NCBI RefSeq assembly: GCF_030733385.1
Contig: NZ_JASHJC010000013.1
Span: 1-64,000 of the forward strand
Direction: 5' to 3'
DNA length: 64,000 nucleotides
Source: Roseovarius sp. MMSF_3359
GTDB lineage: Bacteria; Pseudomonadota; Alphaproteobacteria; Rhodobacterales; Rhodobacteraceae
Below are positions 46,047 through 54,248 of this stretch, in pieces. Below the pieces are notes generated by a model. The model saw only the letters and a list, made by a program, of their open reading frames with translations. It had not been told where the DNA came from and ran no database searches. The translations under genes were made by a program, and so were the position numbers. Numbering within the stretch: position 1 is the first letter of the stretch; every line of letters starts with the position of its first letter.

Positions 46047-47528
46047 ATGGTCAAGCGTTCGGGCGGGGCATTGTTGCGGGGGATCTATATCGACCGCCAA
46101 AGTGCCGTGCCCATCTATCGTCAGCTTGATGCGGCGCTACGGCGGTTGATCCTCGACGGCACCCTGCGGTCTTCGCAGAAACTGCCCTCGACCCGTGAAC
46201 TTGCCAGTGACCTCGGCGTGTCGCGGATCACGGTGAAATCCGTTTACGAACAATTACTTGCCGAGGGGTATGTTCAGGCCAAAACGGGATCGGGAACCTA
46301 TGTGACCGAGGCGCTCAAACTGGAACAGACGCCGAAACTCACGCGAAAGAAGGGCGCCATTCTGGACCGCAATGTGCCACTTCCTCCACGCGCTGCGCCG
46401 ATACTGTCGTCACATGCAAGCGCCCGGCATGGCGCAACAGATCCGTTTCGCCCGGGCGTGCCGGCCCTGGATCTCTTTCCCGTGAAGCTGTGGAACAAGT
46501 TCGTGCAGGAAGCGAGCTTCGACGCCGACAGGCATTATCTCAGCTATGGCGAGGTTCAGGGCAGCGAAGCCCTACGCAACTCGATTGCCAAACACCTGAC
46601 CGACGCGCGCGGCCTCGATGTCGAACCCGATGAGATCGTCATCACCTCCGGGGCGCAGCAAGCCTTTGTGCTGATCGCCTTGGTCCTCCTGAGCCGGGGC
46701 GATACCGTTTGGTACGAGAACCCCGGTCACATCGCCGGACGTGACATCATGCAAATGATGGGCGCGCGCGTGGCGCCCGTTCCCATCGACGCGGAAGGCA
46801 TGGACCTTGAATTCGCGGTGAGACAACACCCAAAACCCCGGATGATCTTCACGACGCCCTCACACCAACAGCCCCTTGGCACGACGATGAGCCTGGCGCG
46901 GCGACTGGCCCTGCTCGACTATGCCAAGATGAACGATGCCTGGATCATCGAGGACGATTACGACAGTGAATTCAGGTATCGCGGGCGACCGCTGCCGGCG
47001 CTGAGCGCGCTCGATAGTGAGCGCCGGGTATTCTATGTCGGCACATTTTCCAAATCCATGTTCGCCGCGATCCGGCTTGGGTATGTCGTGGTGCCGCGCA
47101 ACATGGTCGAGACCTTTGCCAGAGCCAAAACCCTGCTTGGTCAGGGCACCTCTGCCGTGACCGAAAAGGCGATGTCTGATTTCATGGAAAACGGCCGCTT
47201 CGTCGAGCATATCCGCAGGATGCGGCGGATCTATCGCGAAAGGCGCGATCGCCTGTTTGAGTGCCTTGTGCGCGACTGCGACGGCTTGCTCACGCCGCAA
47301 CCAACCGATGCCGGCATGCATATGCTGGCGTGGCTGCCGCGCGGCATGGACGATCAGGCGGCGCATCGGATCCTGCTCGATGATGGGATCGATTCGCTGC
47401 CCTTGTCGGTCTATTCGATCGGCGCGCCGGACCGCGCCGCGCTCGTCCTAGGATTCTCGGGCGTAAGCGAAAAGAAGACACCGCGGCTGGTGAAACGAAT
47501 GTCGGAAACCCTGCGCACGCATTTTTGA
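46047..47528 (+). CDS. MocR-family regulator (GntR HTH + aminotransferase domain)
   Basis: A 493-residue fusion: an N-terminal GntR winged helix (SAVPIYRQLDAALRRLILDG, LPSTRELASDLGVSRITVKSVYEQLLAEGYV, residues ~18-82) and a fold-type I aminotransferase-like domain from ~125 on. The PLP-site lysine is in YVGTFSKSMFAAIRLGY, with DDYDSEFRYRGRPLPAL before it. MocR members use PLP to sense amines or amino acids (GabR, PdxR, TauR). It is divergent from the URO-D-type gene, its probable target. Confidence 0.93.
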   Translation: MVKRSGGALLRGIYIDRQSAVPIYRQLDAALRRLILDGTLRSSQKLPSTRELASDLGVSRITVKSVYEQLLAEGYVQAKTGSGTYVTEALKLEQTPKLTRKKGAILDRNVPLPPRAAPILSSHASARHGATDPFRPGVPALDLFPVKLWNKFVQEASFDADRHYLSYGEVQGSEALRNSIAKHLTDARGLDVEPDEIVITSGAQQAFVLIALVLLSRGDTVWYENPGHIAGRDIMQMMGARVAPVPIDAEGMDLEFAVRQHPKPRMIFTTPSHQQPLGTTMSLARRLALLDYAKMNDAWIIEDDYDSEFRYRGRPLPALSALDSERRVFYVGTFSKSMFAAIRLGYVVVPRNMVETFARAKTLLGQGTSAVTEKAMSDFMENGRFVEHIRRMRRIYRERRDRLFECLVRDCDGLLTPQPTDAGMHMLAWLPRGMDDQAAHRILLDDGIDSLPLSVYSIGAPDRAALVLGFSGVSEKKTPRLVKRMSETLRTHF

Positions 47529-47661
47529 GGCTGTCCGATGATAGTCGGTTTGGCCGACGCCAGCAGAGCGTTTATCGAAGGCAGAACCCCTTGGGGTGAC
47601 GACCACGAGCTAAGCCGGACATTTAAGCCCACTCAATAGGACAGAACGGCGTGACGCCTGC

Positions 47662-49770
47662 TTAGACTGCCTCGGGACGTTGCCGTGGCCCTTCCCGCGA
47701 TCTCACCCAATCAATGACCTCGTTCCGTGCCATCGGCTTGGCCACGGCATAGCCCTGGATCCTCGAACATCCGAGCGCGAGGAGTTTGGAGCGTTCCGCA
47801 TCCGTCTCCACGCCTTCCGCGAGGCACCCGATTCCAAGATTTCGGCACAGATCAATCAGTGTCCGCAGGATCATCTCCTGCTCGGGATCGCTGTCGACAC
47901 CCGTGACAAAAACCCGGTCCAGCTTGACCCCATCCACCCGGAACTTGCGCAGGTTCGAGATCGAGGCATGGCCGGTCCCGAAATCATCAAGCTCGATGCG
48001 ATAGCCGCGGCGCTTCAGTTGCGAGATCGTGGCATGCGCCGGATCGGCGTCATCGCCGAAAAGCACACTTTCAAGGACTTCGATGGTAATATCGTCGGGC
48101 GACAGGCCCGCCTGGAACAGCGCATCATCCAGGTATTCGGTCAGGCCATTATCGCGCAGTTGCTTGGCGGCGAAATTGACGCTGACGCAAGGAATGTCGA
48201 GCCCCTTGCCCCGCCAATCCCGGAGTGCACTGATGGCTTCACGAACGATGATGTCCGACAACCGGTCCCCAAGACCGTTGTCAAAAGCAAGGCTGAGGAA
48301 ATGGCCCGGGCCAAGGGTGCCACGGGTCGGATGGGCCCAACGCGCCAGGGCTTCGAAACCGATGAGCCTGTTGTTCGCCACATCAATCTGCGGCTGGAAA
48401 TAGGCAATGATCTCACCGTTTTCCAGGCCCGTGCGCAGCTCCCGCAAAAGAGACATATCGGTTTCGAACTGCCTGCGGGTCTCCGCCGAATAGAAGGAGT
48501 AGCGCCCACGCCCCGCGCCTTTGGCGATGTATAGCGCCATGTCGGCGTTGGCCAAAATACGCTCGATATCGGCTTCGGCCCCGTCAAGAAATGCGATGCC
48601 AATACTGGCACCGACATTGACGACGTCGTTCCAGATCTCGATCGGTGACGAGATTGATGCGATCATCCGTTCGGCAATTCCCGCAGCAACCTCCTCCGAC
48701 TCGACCTCCTTGAGGACAACGACAAACTCGTCACCACCGATCCGCGCGATCAGATCGTCAGGCCGCCTCTTGGTCTTCATCGCCTGGGCCGCATGGCGCA
48801 GGATTTCATCGCCCGCCGCGTGGCCATACATGTCGTTCACCTGCTTGAATCGATCAAGATCAATGTGAAAGAGCGCCGCTCTACCGGTCTCGCCCGTACG
48901 TCCGGCGATCATCGCCCCGAGATGTTCTTCCAGCGCGCGCCGGTTCGCCAGGCCCGTCAGTTGATCGTGCATCGCCAGGTGCTTCACCCGCTCATTCGCC
49001 TTCGTGAGCGCCTTGAGGGTTTCGCCGAATGCTTGCACACCGCGGGCGATGTTGCCAATTTCGTCCTTGCTGAACTCCCGTTCGATACCTGGATCAAAAT
49101 CGCCTTTCCTGATGCGTTCCATCGATCGCGCAACATGCCCAAGCGAGCGCGTCAGGCGCCTGCCGAACAGCAGGAAGAAGAACCCGAAGACCGCAAAGAT
49201 CGCCATCATCGTATGAAAAATCGTATTCACCCGCGCCTTGTAGCTTTCACTTTTCATGCTTGATCGGGTCAAAGCACCGGTTTTGGCAGTGCCATAGATC
49301 TCTGCCAAGGCATGATCGGCACGGTGCCGCAATTGGTCCAGCCGGATGCGTGTCGGGATGGCCGCTCGGGCGGTCAGTCCAAGCGCGATCTCCAGCTCCT
49401 GCCGCCAGGCATCGACTGCGCCCGAAAACCGGGTGAGTGATTCAACGACGGCAGGTTCGTTGGCCAGGTTTTCAATGGCCTGAATATCCGTCTCCAGCGT
49501 CTCAAGAAGAGACTGGTAGCGCGTTGCGACCGTCGGCGCCGGTACAACGCGGTTGAAACTGAGAATGCCGTTGGAAAATTCTTCCATCGCCACAAGCGCC
49601 TTCTGGGTCCGCTCGACCGAGAAGAGGAATTCATAGGCGCGTTCTTCCTGCGACTGCAGGTCATCATGCGCGCGGACGGCTTCATGGGAAATCAAGGCCG
49701 TCGTCGCGGCACCGATTGCGATGAGAAGCGCGATAGGCCCGAGGATCTTGTGTGTGACTGACAGGAACAT
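47662..49770 (-). CDS. Membrane-bound GGDEF-EAL protein (diguanylate cyclase/phosphodiesterase)
   Basis: A 702-residue c-di-GMP protein. A first membrane helix (residues ~9-28), an external helical domain, a second helix (~187-205), HAMP (~208-262), GGDEF (~275-435) and EAL (~450-695). The cyclase site is intact (ARIGGDEFVVV) and has an inhibitory R-x-x-D (RPDD) five residues before it. The EAL residues also look intact: GFEALARW, SVNFAAKQL, TIEVLES, ELDDFGTGHAS, VKLDRVFV and CLAEGVET. Both activities are therefore possible. It lies just downstream of the peroxidase gene on the same strand, 5 bases away. Confidence 0.94.
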   Translation of the reverse strand: MFLSVTHKILGPIALLIAIGAATTALISHEAVRAHDDLQSQEERAYEFLFSVERTQKALVAMEEFSNGILSFNRVVPAPTVATRYQSLLETLETDIQAIENLANEPAVVESLTRFSGAVDAWRQELEIALGLTARAAIPTRIRLDQLRHRADHALAEIYGTAKTGALTRSSMKSESYKARVNTIFHTMMAIFAVFGFFFLLFGRRLTRSLGHVARSMERIRKGDFDPGIEREFSKDEIGNIARGVQAFGETLKALTKANERVKHLAMHDQLTGLANRRALEEHLGAMIAGRTGETGRAALFHIDLDRFKQVNDMYGHAAGDEILRHAAQAMKTKRRPDDLIARIGGDEFVVVLKEVESEEVAAGIAERMIASISSPIEIWNDVVNVGASIGIAFLDGAEADIERILANADMALYIAKGAGRGRYSFYSAETRRQFETDMSLLRELRTGLENGEIIAYFQPQIDVANNRLIGFEALARWAHPTRGTLGPGHFLSLAFDNGLGDRLSDIIVREAISALRDWRGKGLDIPCVSVNFAAKQLRDNGLTEYLDDALFQAGLSPDDITIEVLESVLFGDDADPAHATISQLKRRGYRIELDDFGTGHASISNLRKFRVDGVKLDRVFVTGVDSDPEQEMILRTLIDLCRNLGIGCLAEGVETDAERSKLLALGCSRIQGYAVAKPMARNEVIDWVRSREGPRQRPEAV

Positions 49771-49775
49771 GCGAC

Positions 49776-50768
49776 TTACTCTGCTGGCAAGGCCGGGGCG
49801 CGGACATGCGGATCATGGGCTGTCAACGACTCGAGAAATGCCTGCAAGTCTCGAATATCGTCCTCCGTCAGATCGAGGGGAGCGATCGACATATCGCGAC
49901 GGGCGGTGCCCACACCACCACGTTGGTAATGCCGAAGCACCCCGCGCAAAGTGGCGATGGAACCATCGTGCATATAGGGCGCGCGCAGGGCCACGTTCCG
50001 CAGGCCCGGCGTCTTGAACATCCCCATGCTGTCCGGGTCAATCGCGCCGCGCCCCGGATCGCCACTCGGGATACCGACAGCGTGAAAACCGTGATCGGTA
50101 AAGGCCCACCCATTGTGGCAACCCGCGCAATTCGCCGCGCCCACAAAGAGGTCAAATCCACGCTTCGCCGCCTCAGAAATCGCGGCATCGTCCCCCTGCA
50201 CCCAGTCATCAAAAGACGACCACCCCGACCGCAGCGTCCGCTGGTAGGTTGCGATCGCGCGCAAAACGGTGTCACGGGACAATCCCTCGCCCGGAAAAGC
50301 CACGTTGAACAATCGTCTGTAGGTCGCGATGCCGCCCAAACGGCTGACGACCTCTTCCAGTGTCGCATTCATCTCTTTCGGATGCGTGATCGGGCCAACC
50401 GCCTGTTCTTCGAGTGTCGCGGCGCGTCCGTCCCAGAAGAGCGCGGGCGCTTCGGCAAGGTTTTCCACCGTTGGCGCATGACGGTCCAGCGGCTGGTTCA
50501 GCGCGCCAATGGCACGGGCGACCGGCGTTTCCCACCCGAAAGATGGGTTATGACACGTGGCGCAACTCATGTTTTGCGCGCCGGACAGACGCGGATCGAA
50601 AAACAGCATCTTTCCCAAGGCGGCGATTTGCGGCGAATAGGGGGATGCGTCAGGAAATTCGATACGTGCTGGGCGTTCGAAATCCTTCCGAATGTCGTGT
50701 TGAGATGAAATGGCGGGAGCCACCAGGAGACCGGCAACAAAAACCAAACCAATCAAGATCTTGTACAT
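49776..50768 (-). CDS. Di-haem cytochrome c peroxidase (CcpA/MauG family)
   Basis: A ~330-residue periplasmic protein with two haem-binding motifs, CATCH (near residue 83) and CAGCH (near 222), as in bacterial cytochrome c peroxidases and MauG-like enzymes. The signal is MYKILIGLVFVAGLLVAPA. GKMLFFDPRLSG, APALFWDGRA and KTPGLRNVALRAPYMHDGSI are family blocks. It reduces H2O2 with electrons from c-type cytochromes, or modifies a partner protein. The ATG at 50768 gives a proper signal; longer in-frame extension is unlikely. A Crp/Fnr-type box lies upstream. Confidence 0.92.
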   Translation of the reverse strand: MYKILIGLVFVAGLLVAPAISSQHDIRKDFERPARIEFPDASPYSPQIAALGKMLFFDPRLSGAQNMSCATCHNPSFGWETPVARAIGALNQPLDRHAPTVENLAEAPALFWDGRAATLEEQAVGPITHPKEMNATLEEVVSRLGGIATYRRLFNVAFPGEGLSRDTVLRAIATYQRTLRSGWSSFDDWVQGDDAAISEAAKRGFDLFVGAANCAGCHNGWAFTDHGFHAVGIPSGDPGRGAIDPDSMGMFKTPGLRNVALRAPYMHDGSIATLRGVLRHYQRGGVGTARRDMSIAPLDLTEDDIRDLQAFLESLTAHDPHVRAPALPAE

Positions 50769-50849
50769 ATGCGATGAACTCTTTCTTCGCCCGCGATCGC
50801 CACGAGCAAAGTTCAACAAACGCGCTAACGAAGCGTTTCCCGGCGGACA

Positions 50850-50863
50850 TTGTTTATCGACAA
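50850..50863. promoter_or_regulatory. Candidate Crp/Fnr-family box upstream of the peroxidase gene
   Basis: TTGTTTATCGACAA is a perfect inverted repeat of the form TTG-N8-CAA, the pattern used by NnrR/DNR-type Crp/Fnr regulators, about 82 bases upstream of the start. Cytochrome c peroxidase genes are often controlled by FNR. It differs from strict FNR (TTGAT...ATCAA). Confidence 0.4.
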
Positions 50864-50988
50864 ATCAACACAAATTTCATTTGCCAAAGTACAGGACCTG
50901 AACCCGTGCGCGTTGACGTTGCCGGGGCAGGACAGGGAATTCTCAGACGTCTATTGGCGCGCCTGGTCCCGGAACCACCGGGCTGAAT

Positions 50989-52440
50989 TCAATCCAGAAC
51001 TTGCGATAGTTTTCCCCTGATCCGGGCCTGCAGATCGACGCCGCCGTTTTCAAGCCAGGCCTCGGCATCGGAGCGTTCGAACATCGCCGGATACCAGTTT
51101 TCGCCAAGATACCTGTCCTGCGTATGCGGATCGGTGAGGAACGAATTGTCCGGCGCGGCGCGTTTCACCACGTCAAAGGCAACCGCATCAGCGTCCACGG
51201 CGCAGCCGGCGGCCATCTGGTTGCTCCAGCCGATCAATTCGTCACAAAGCGCCAGCATTTCAAGCGATCCGGTCCTGCCGCCCGACAAGAAACCCAGATT
51301 GTGCACGAAGGGTGTCCCCGCCAGCGCGGCAATGGCCATATTGGCGCCCGCCTCCGCGGCGGCCTGCGCGTCGAACGCATGGGAATCCGAGCAACCGGCC
51401 CCGACCCAGGACGGCACGCCGATGAACGAAAAGTAATCCGCCGCCCCGAGCCCGTTCAGCATGTATTCGGGCGCCCCATAGGCCAGATCGGCCTGCCGCA
51501 TGTCCATGGGCAAGACCGCCGAGCCGCTCATGATCGGCGCGCCCGGTTCAGTGAGCTGATGAATGACGATCCCCGCTATCGCCTCCGCCGAGGATTGCGC
51601 GATGGCACCGGCGACGCTGATCGGGCTCGACATCCCCGGGAAGGTCGCCGGATAACACACGATCGGCAGATGGTGCCGCGCGGCGTTGATGATACGTTCG
51701 CAAAACTCCCCCGGCAGGCGCAGTGGGGAAATCGGCCCCATCAGCTCAAGCGCCACGGGTTTGTCGGCCAGGTTGCCATAGCCGCCCACAAGCTCGGACA
51801 GATGCGACAGGATACGGGCCTGAATATGCTCGTCATGGGCCAGGATCGCCGCCGGCTTGGTACAATGGGCAAAAAGGGTCCTGACGGTTTCGACCGCTTC
51901 ATCCTCGGCCGGGATATCGCCGGGATACCCCAGCGAACACGACATGCTGAGGTTGGGCAGCGCCTCGCAAAGCCGGGCCGTCTCACGAATGTCCTGCAAG
52001 GTGCAAGGCCGCAGCGTGCCGGTCCGCCAGTCCAGAACCCGCACGCAGTTATGGCCGGGACAATAGGCGGTGACGCGGCTGGAGGTGTCGACCTTGAGGT
52101 TGCCGTTCAGATCATAAAGCCGGATGGCCGGAGGCACCGTTCCCAGCGCGCGCTCGACCAGATCCGGCGGCATCCGCAGATAACCGTCATCGCCCAACCG
52201 GCACCCGTGATCGGCGATCAGCATGGCCCGGGTGGCCTCATGCTCGAGCACGACGCCAATCTCCGACAGGATTTTCAGCACCGCATCGTGGATCATCGTC
52301 ACCTGCTGCTGGTCCACCAGCCGCAGCCGCAGCGCCTGATCCTTGAGGCGCGTCATGTCAGCGATATGCGCCTTTCGGTTCAGCTTTGCGGCGCGCGAGC
52401 TTTTGCGCCGCCCCGGGCGCCGAGCCGCAAGCTCAGCCAT
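50989..52440 (-). CDS. MttB-family (trimethylamine methyltransferase-like) protein, second copy
   Basis: A 483-residue COG5598 protein, a paralogue of the one at 9183-10688 with low visible identity. Shared landmarks are ILSEIGVVLEHEATRAML near residue 55, TKPAAILAHDE, PIVCYPATFPGMSSPIS and GAGCSDSHAFDAQAAAEAG. There is no in-frame amber codon, so no pyrrolysine. The N-terminus is basic (RRPGRRKSSRAAKLNRK). It overlaps the AhpD-like gene upstream by 8 bases (ATGGCTGA), so it is coupled to it. No corrinoid protein gene is nearby, and the methyl donor and acceptor are unknown. Confidence 0.87.
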   Translation of the reverse strand: MAELAARRPGRRKSSRAAKLNRKAHIADMTRLKDQALRLRLVDQQQVTMIHDAVLKILSEIGVVLEHEATRAMLIADHGCRLGDDGYLRMPPDLVERALGTVPPAIRLYDLNGNLKVDTSSRVTAYCPGHNCVRVLDWRTGTLRPCTLQDIRETARLCEALPNLSMSCSLGYPGDIPAEDEAVETVRTLFAHCTKPAAILAHDEHIQARILSHLSELVGGYGNLADKPVALELMGPISPLRLPGEFCERIINAARHHLPIVCYPATFPGMSSPISVAGAIAQSSAEAIAGIVIHQLTEPGAPIMSGSAVLPMDMRQADLAYGAPEYMLNGLGAADYFSFIGVPSWVGAGCSDSHAFDAQAAAEAGANMAIAALAGTPFVHNLGFLSGGRTGSLEMLALCDELIGWSNQMAAGCAVDADAVAFDVVKRAAPDNSFLTDPHTQDRYLGENWYPAMFERSDAEAWLENGGVDLQARIRGKLSQVLD

Positions 52441-53053
52441 CCATCTGCCCCCCGGTGATACCGGCGAGGGTCGAGGCACCAAGGCCTACGTCTTCATCGC
52501 CAAGACTGATGCCCAGCCCGTTAATCATCCGCGTCCAATACCCGAAGCTGGCGGCGATCTGATTGACGTGCAGGATCTCATCGGCGCGCAGCCCCCCCTG
52601 CGCAAGCGCCTCGACATCCGACCGGCGCATCGCCTCGGGCGTCTGGCTCAATTTGCGCGTATAGGTCGCGATGGCGCGCTGCCGGTCTGACAGGGCCTCC
52701 GATTGCAGATCATTGCGCGCCAATGCGGCCAGCTCGGCCTCGGCCGCTGCACGATCAGGGGCGGTCGCACAGTAATTTGCACCGTGATGCGCCCGCGCAT
52801 AGGCGCAATCATTCAGGATCGCCACATGGGTTGCGACGAACTCCGCGCTGTGCAGGTCTAGAGGGGCGTCCGGCGCATGCAGGATCGCCTGGTAGAACTT
52901 GTGGACCGGCACGATCGCGGACGGCCAAGGTGCCAGCGCCTGATAAAGACGATGAAGCGTGCCGTCTTCGCGGCAGACGTCGCGGCGCATCTCCTCGGTC
53001 AGGATATCTGGCGAAGGGCCATCATCGCTGAGCCAACTGATGGGATTGGTCAT
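52433..53053 (-). CDS. Carboxymuconolactone decarboxylase/AhpD-like protein
   Basis: A 206-residue helical protein of the peroxidase-related AhpD superfamily. The characteristic helix reads NDCAYARAHHGANY (near residues 81-94), and the C-terminal DEILHVNQIAASFGYWTRMINGLGI matches the family's A-S-F-x-Y-x-x-R-x-x-N-G-L-G end. In AhpD enzymes the helix carries C-x-x-C; here the second Cys is Ala (C-A-Y-A) although the His remains, so thiol peroxidase chemistry is doubtful. It lies between the NicX/M29-like gene (9-base gap) and the MttB-like gene (8-base overlap). Confidence 0.78.
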   Translation of the reverse strand: MTNPISWLSDDGPSPDILTEEMRRDVCREDGTLHRLYQALAPWPSAIVPVHKFYQAILHAPDAPLDLHSAEFVATHVAILNDCAYARAHHGANYCATAPDRAAAEAELAALARNDLQSEALSDRQRAIATYTRKLSQTPEAMRRSDVEALAQGGLRADEILHVNQIAASFGYWTRMINGLGISLGDEDVGLGASTLAGITGGQMDG

Positions 53054-53062
53054 TGGCTTTCC

Positions 53063-54160
53063 TTACACACCTATGTCCTGATGGGTCGCCATGTCCTCTG
53101 CGCCCAAACCGTAGTGCCGCAAGAGGTCTGACGCGGCGGCGCTTTCAAAGAACGCAACCTGCCCGGCCTCAAGAAAGACCTCACCATCGAAACGCACCGT
53201 CGGATCAAGAATGTGCCAGTTTATCTCGCCAGGCGGGTAATCCCCGCAGGTATGGAAATGCAGGTGACGTGGCGAGCCGAAGATCATCCCGTTCCACCGC
53301 ACGGGATCTTGCCCGGCAGAGGCGAAATAGCCGGTGCCGGGGTTCAGCCCGTGATGCCATGAATGGATCAGGGTTTCATCCAACCCGAACTTGTCGGCCA
53401 CCATCCGTCCATGGGCGCGAAACGCGGCAACATCGGGGGCAGCGCCTTGCAGGTCCACGACATGGCCCTTTTCGACATCCACCGTGATCGGCGTATCAAG
53501 GAAATGAACCTCGGGCGAATACGCATGGGTGTTGGTCCCCGTCACCCAGCGTTGCAACACGATCTTGCCCACCATCGTGTCCGCCGGAATGGGCTTGTGC
53601 ACCGACATCGGAAAGAGGCGCACCGCAAATCCGCCATCGACCTCCGAAACCGGCTCCGGCGCGGGCATCTGACCCGAAACATCCGTGCCCGCCGGGCAGG
53701 TGATGTGCCAGTCGGTCTTGTCCTCTAGGGCTTGGTTGAACAACGCCACAAGGCGCTGCATCAACCGGTGATCGTATCCGGCGGCCCGCGACGCCAGCGT
53801 GTCAACGTCGAGCGTGTAAACCATCGTCTTGGTCCCCTCGCCCGGCAAGGACCGGAACCGCATCTGATCGCCAATTCGGTTGAGAAAGACGGTATGATCG
53901 ACATGCGTCATCGCCGAGGTCAATGCCTCAGGTACAGCGTCCGGTCCATCAACCCGCGGCGTTGCAAACCGCAGAACCGTCGCCCCCAACTCACGCGCCT
54001 GCCCGGCAATGATATCCGCCACGGCATTGTCGAAATAGTCGATCTGCCGATCCTCTTCGACCAGAAGCAGGGTCTGCGCCGTCTTCAGCTCAACACAATG
54101 GCGCAGCAGATTTTGCGCACCCGCAACCGCCCGGGCGAGATCGTGCGTCCCATCTTCCAT
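53063..54160 (-). CDS. M29 aminopeptidase/2,5-dihydroxypyridine dioxygenase (NicX)-like metalloprotein
   Basis: A 365-residue protein that by eye resembles the thermophilic aminopeptidase (M29) superfamily, which also contains the dioxygenase NicX. Parallel blocks are VGKIVLQRWVTGTNTHAYSP, ITVDVEKGHVVDLQGAA, the metal-region HSWHHGLNPGTGYF and the C-terminal HLHFHTCGDYPPGEINWHILDP, rich in His/Asp/Glu. The metal triad cannot be mapped with certainty. The ATG at 54160 has GGAGG 9 bases upstream; an earlier start adds eight residues. A LacI-type palindrome lies 34 bases before it. It heads an operon with the AhpD-like and MttB-like genes. Confidence 0.58.
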   Translation of the reverse strand: MEDGTHDLARAVAGAQNLLRHCVELKTAQTLLLVEEDRQIDYFDNAVADIIAGQARELGATVLRFATPRVDGPDAVPEALTSAMTHVDHTVFLNRIGDQMRFRSLPGEGTKTMVYTLDVDTLASRAAGYDHRLMQRLVALFNQALEDKTDWHITCPAGTDVSGQMPAPEPVSEVDGGFAVRLFPMSVHKPIPADTMVGKIVLQRWVTGTNTHAYSPEVHFLDTPITVDVEKGHVVDLQGAAPDVAAFRAHGRMVADKFGLDETLIHSWHHGLNPGTGYFASAGQDPVRWNGMIFGSPRHLHFHTCGDYPPGEINWHILDPTVRFDGEVFLEAGQVAFFESAAASDLLRHYGLGAEDMATHQDIGV

Positions 54161-54193
54161 GTCGGGAATCCTCCGAAGAACCAAAGATTATCC

Positions 54194-54208
54194 TTATTGT
54201 AACGATAA
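54194..54208. promoter_or_regulatory. Candidate LacI-type operator before the NicX/M29-like gene
   Basis: TTATTGT-A-ACGATAA is a palindrome with one mismatch, in an AT-rich patch between the LacI-family gene and its likely target, 34 bases before the start codon. TTATC (54188-54192) and GATAA form an outer repeat. Confidence 0.5.
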
Positions 54209-54248
54209 AATCTATGGGTTCAACACATACCCGACCAAAACCGGCACG

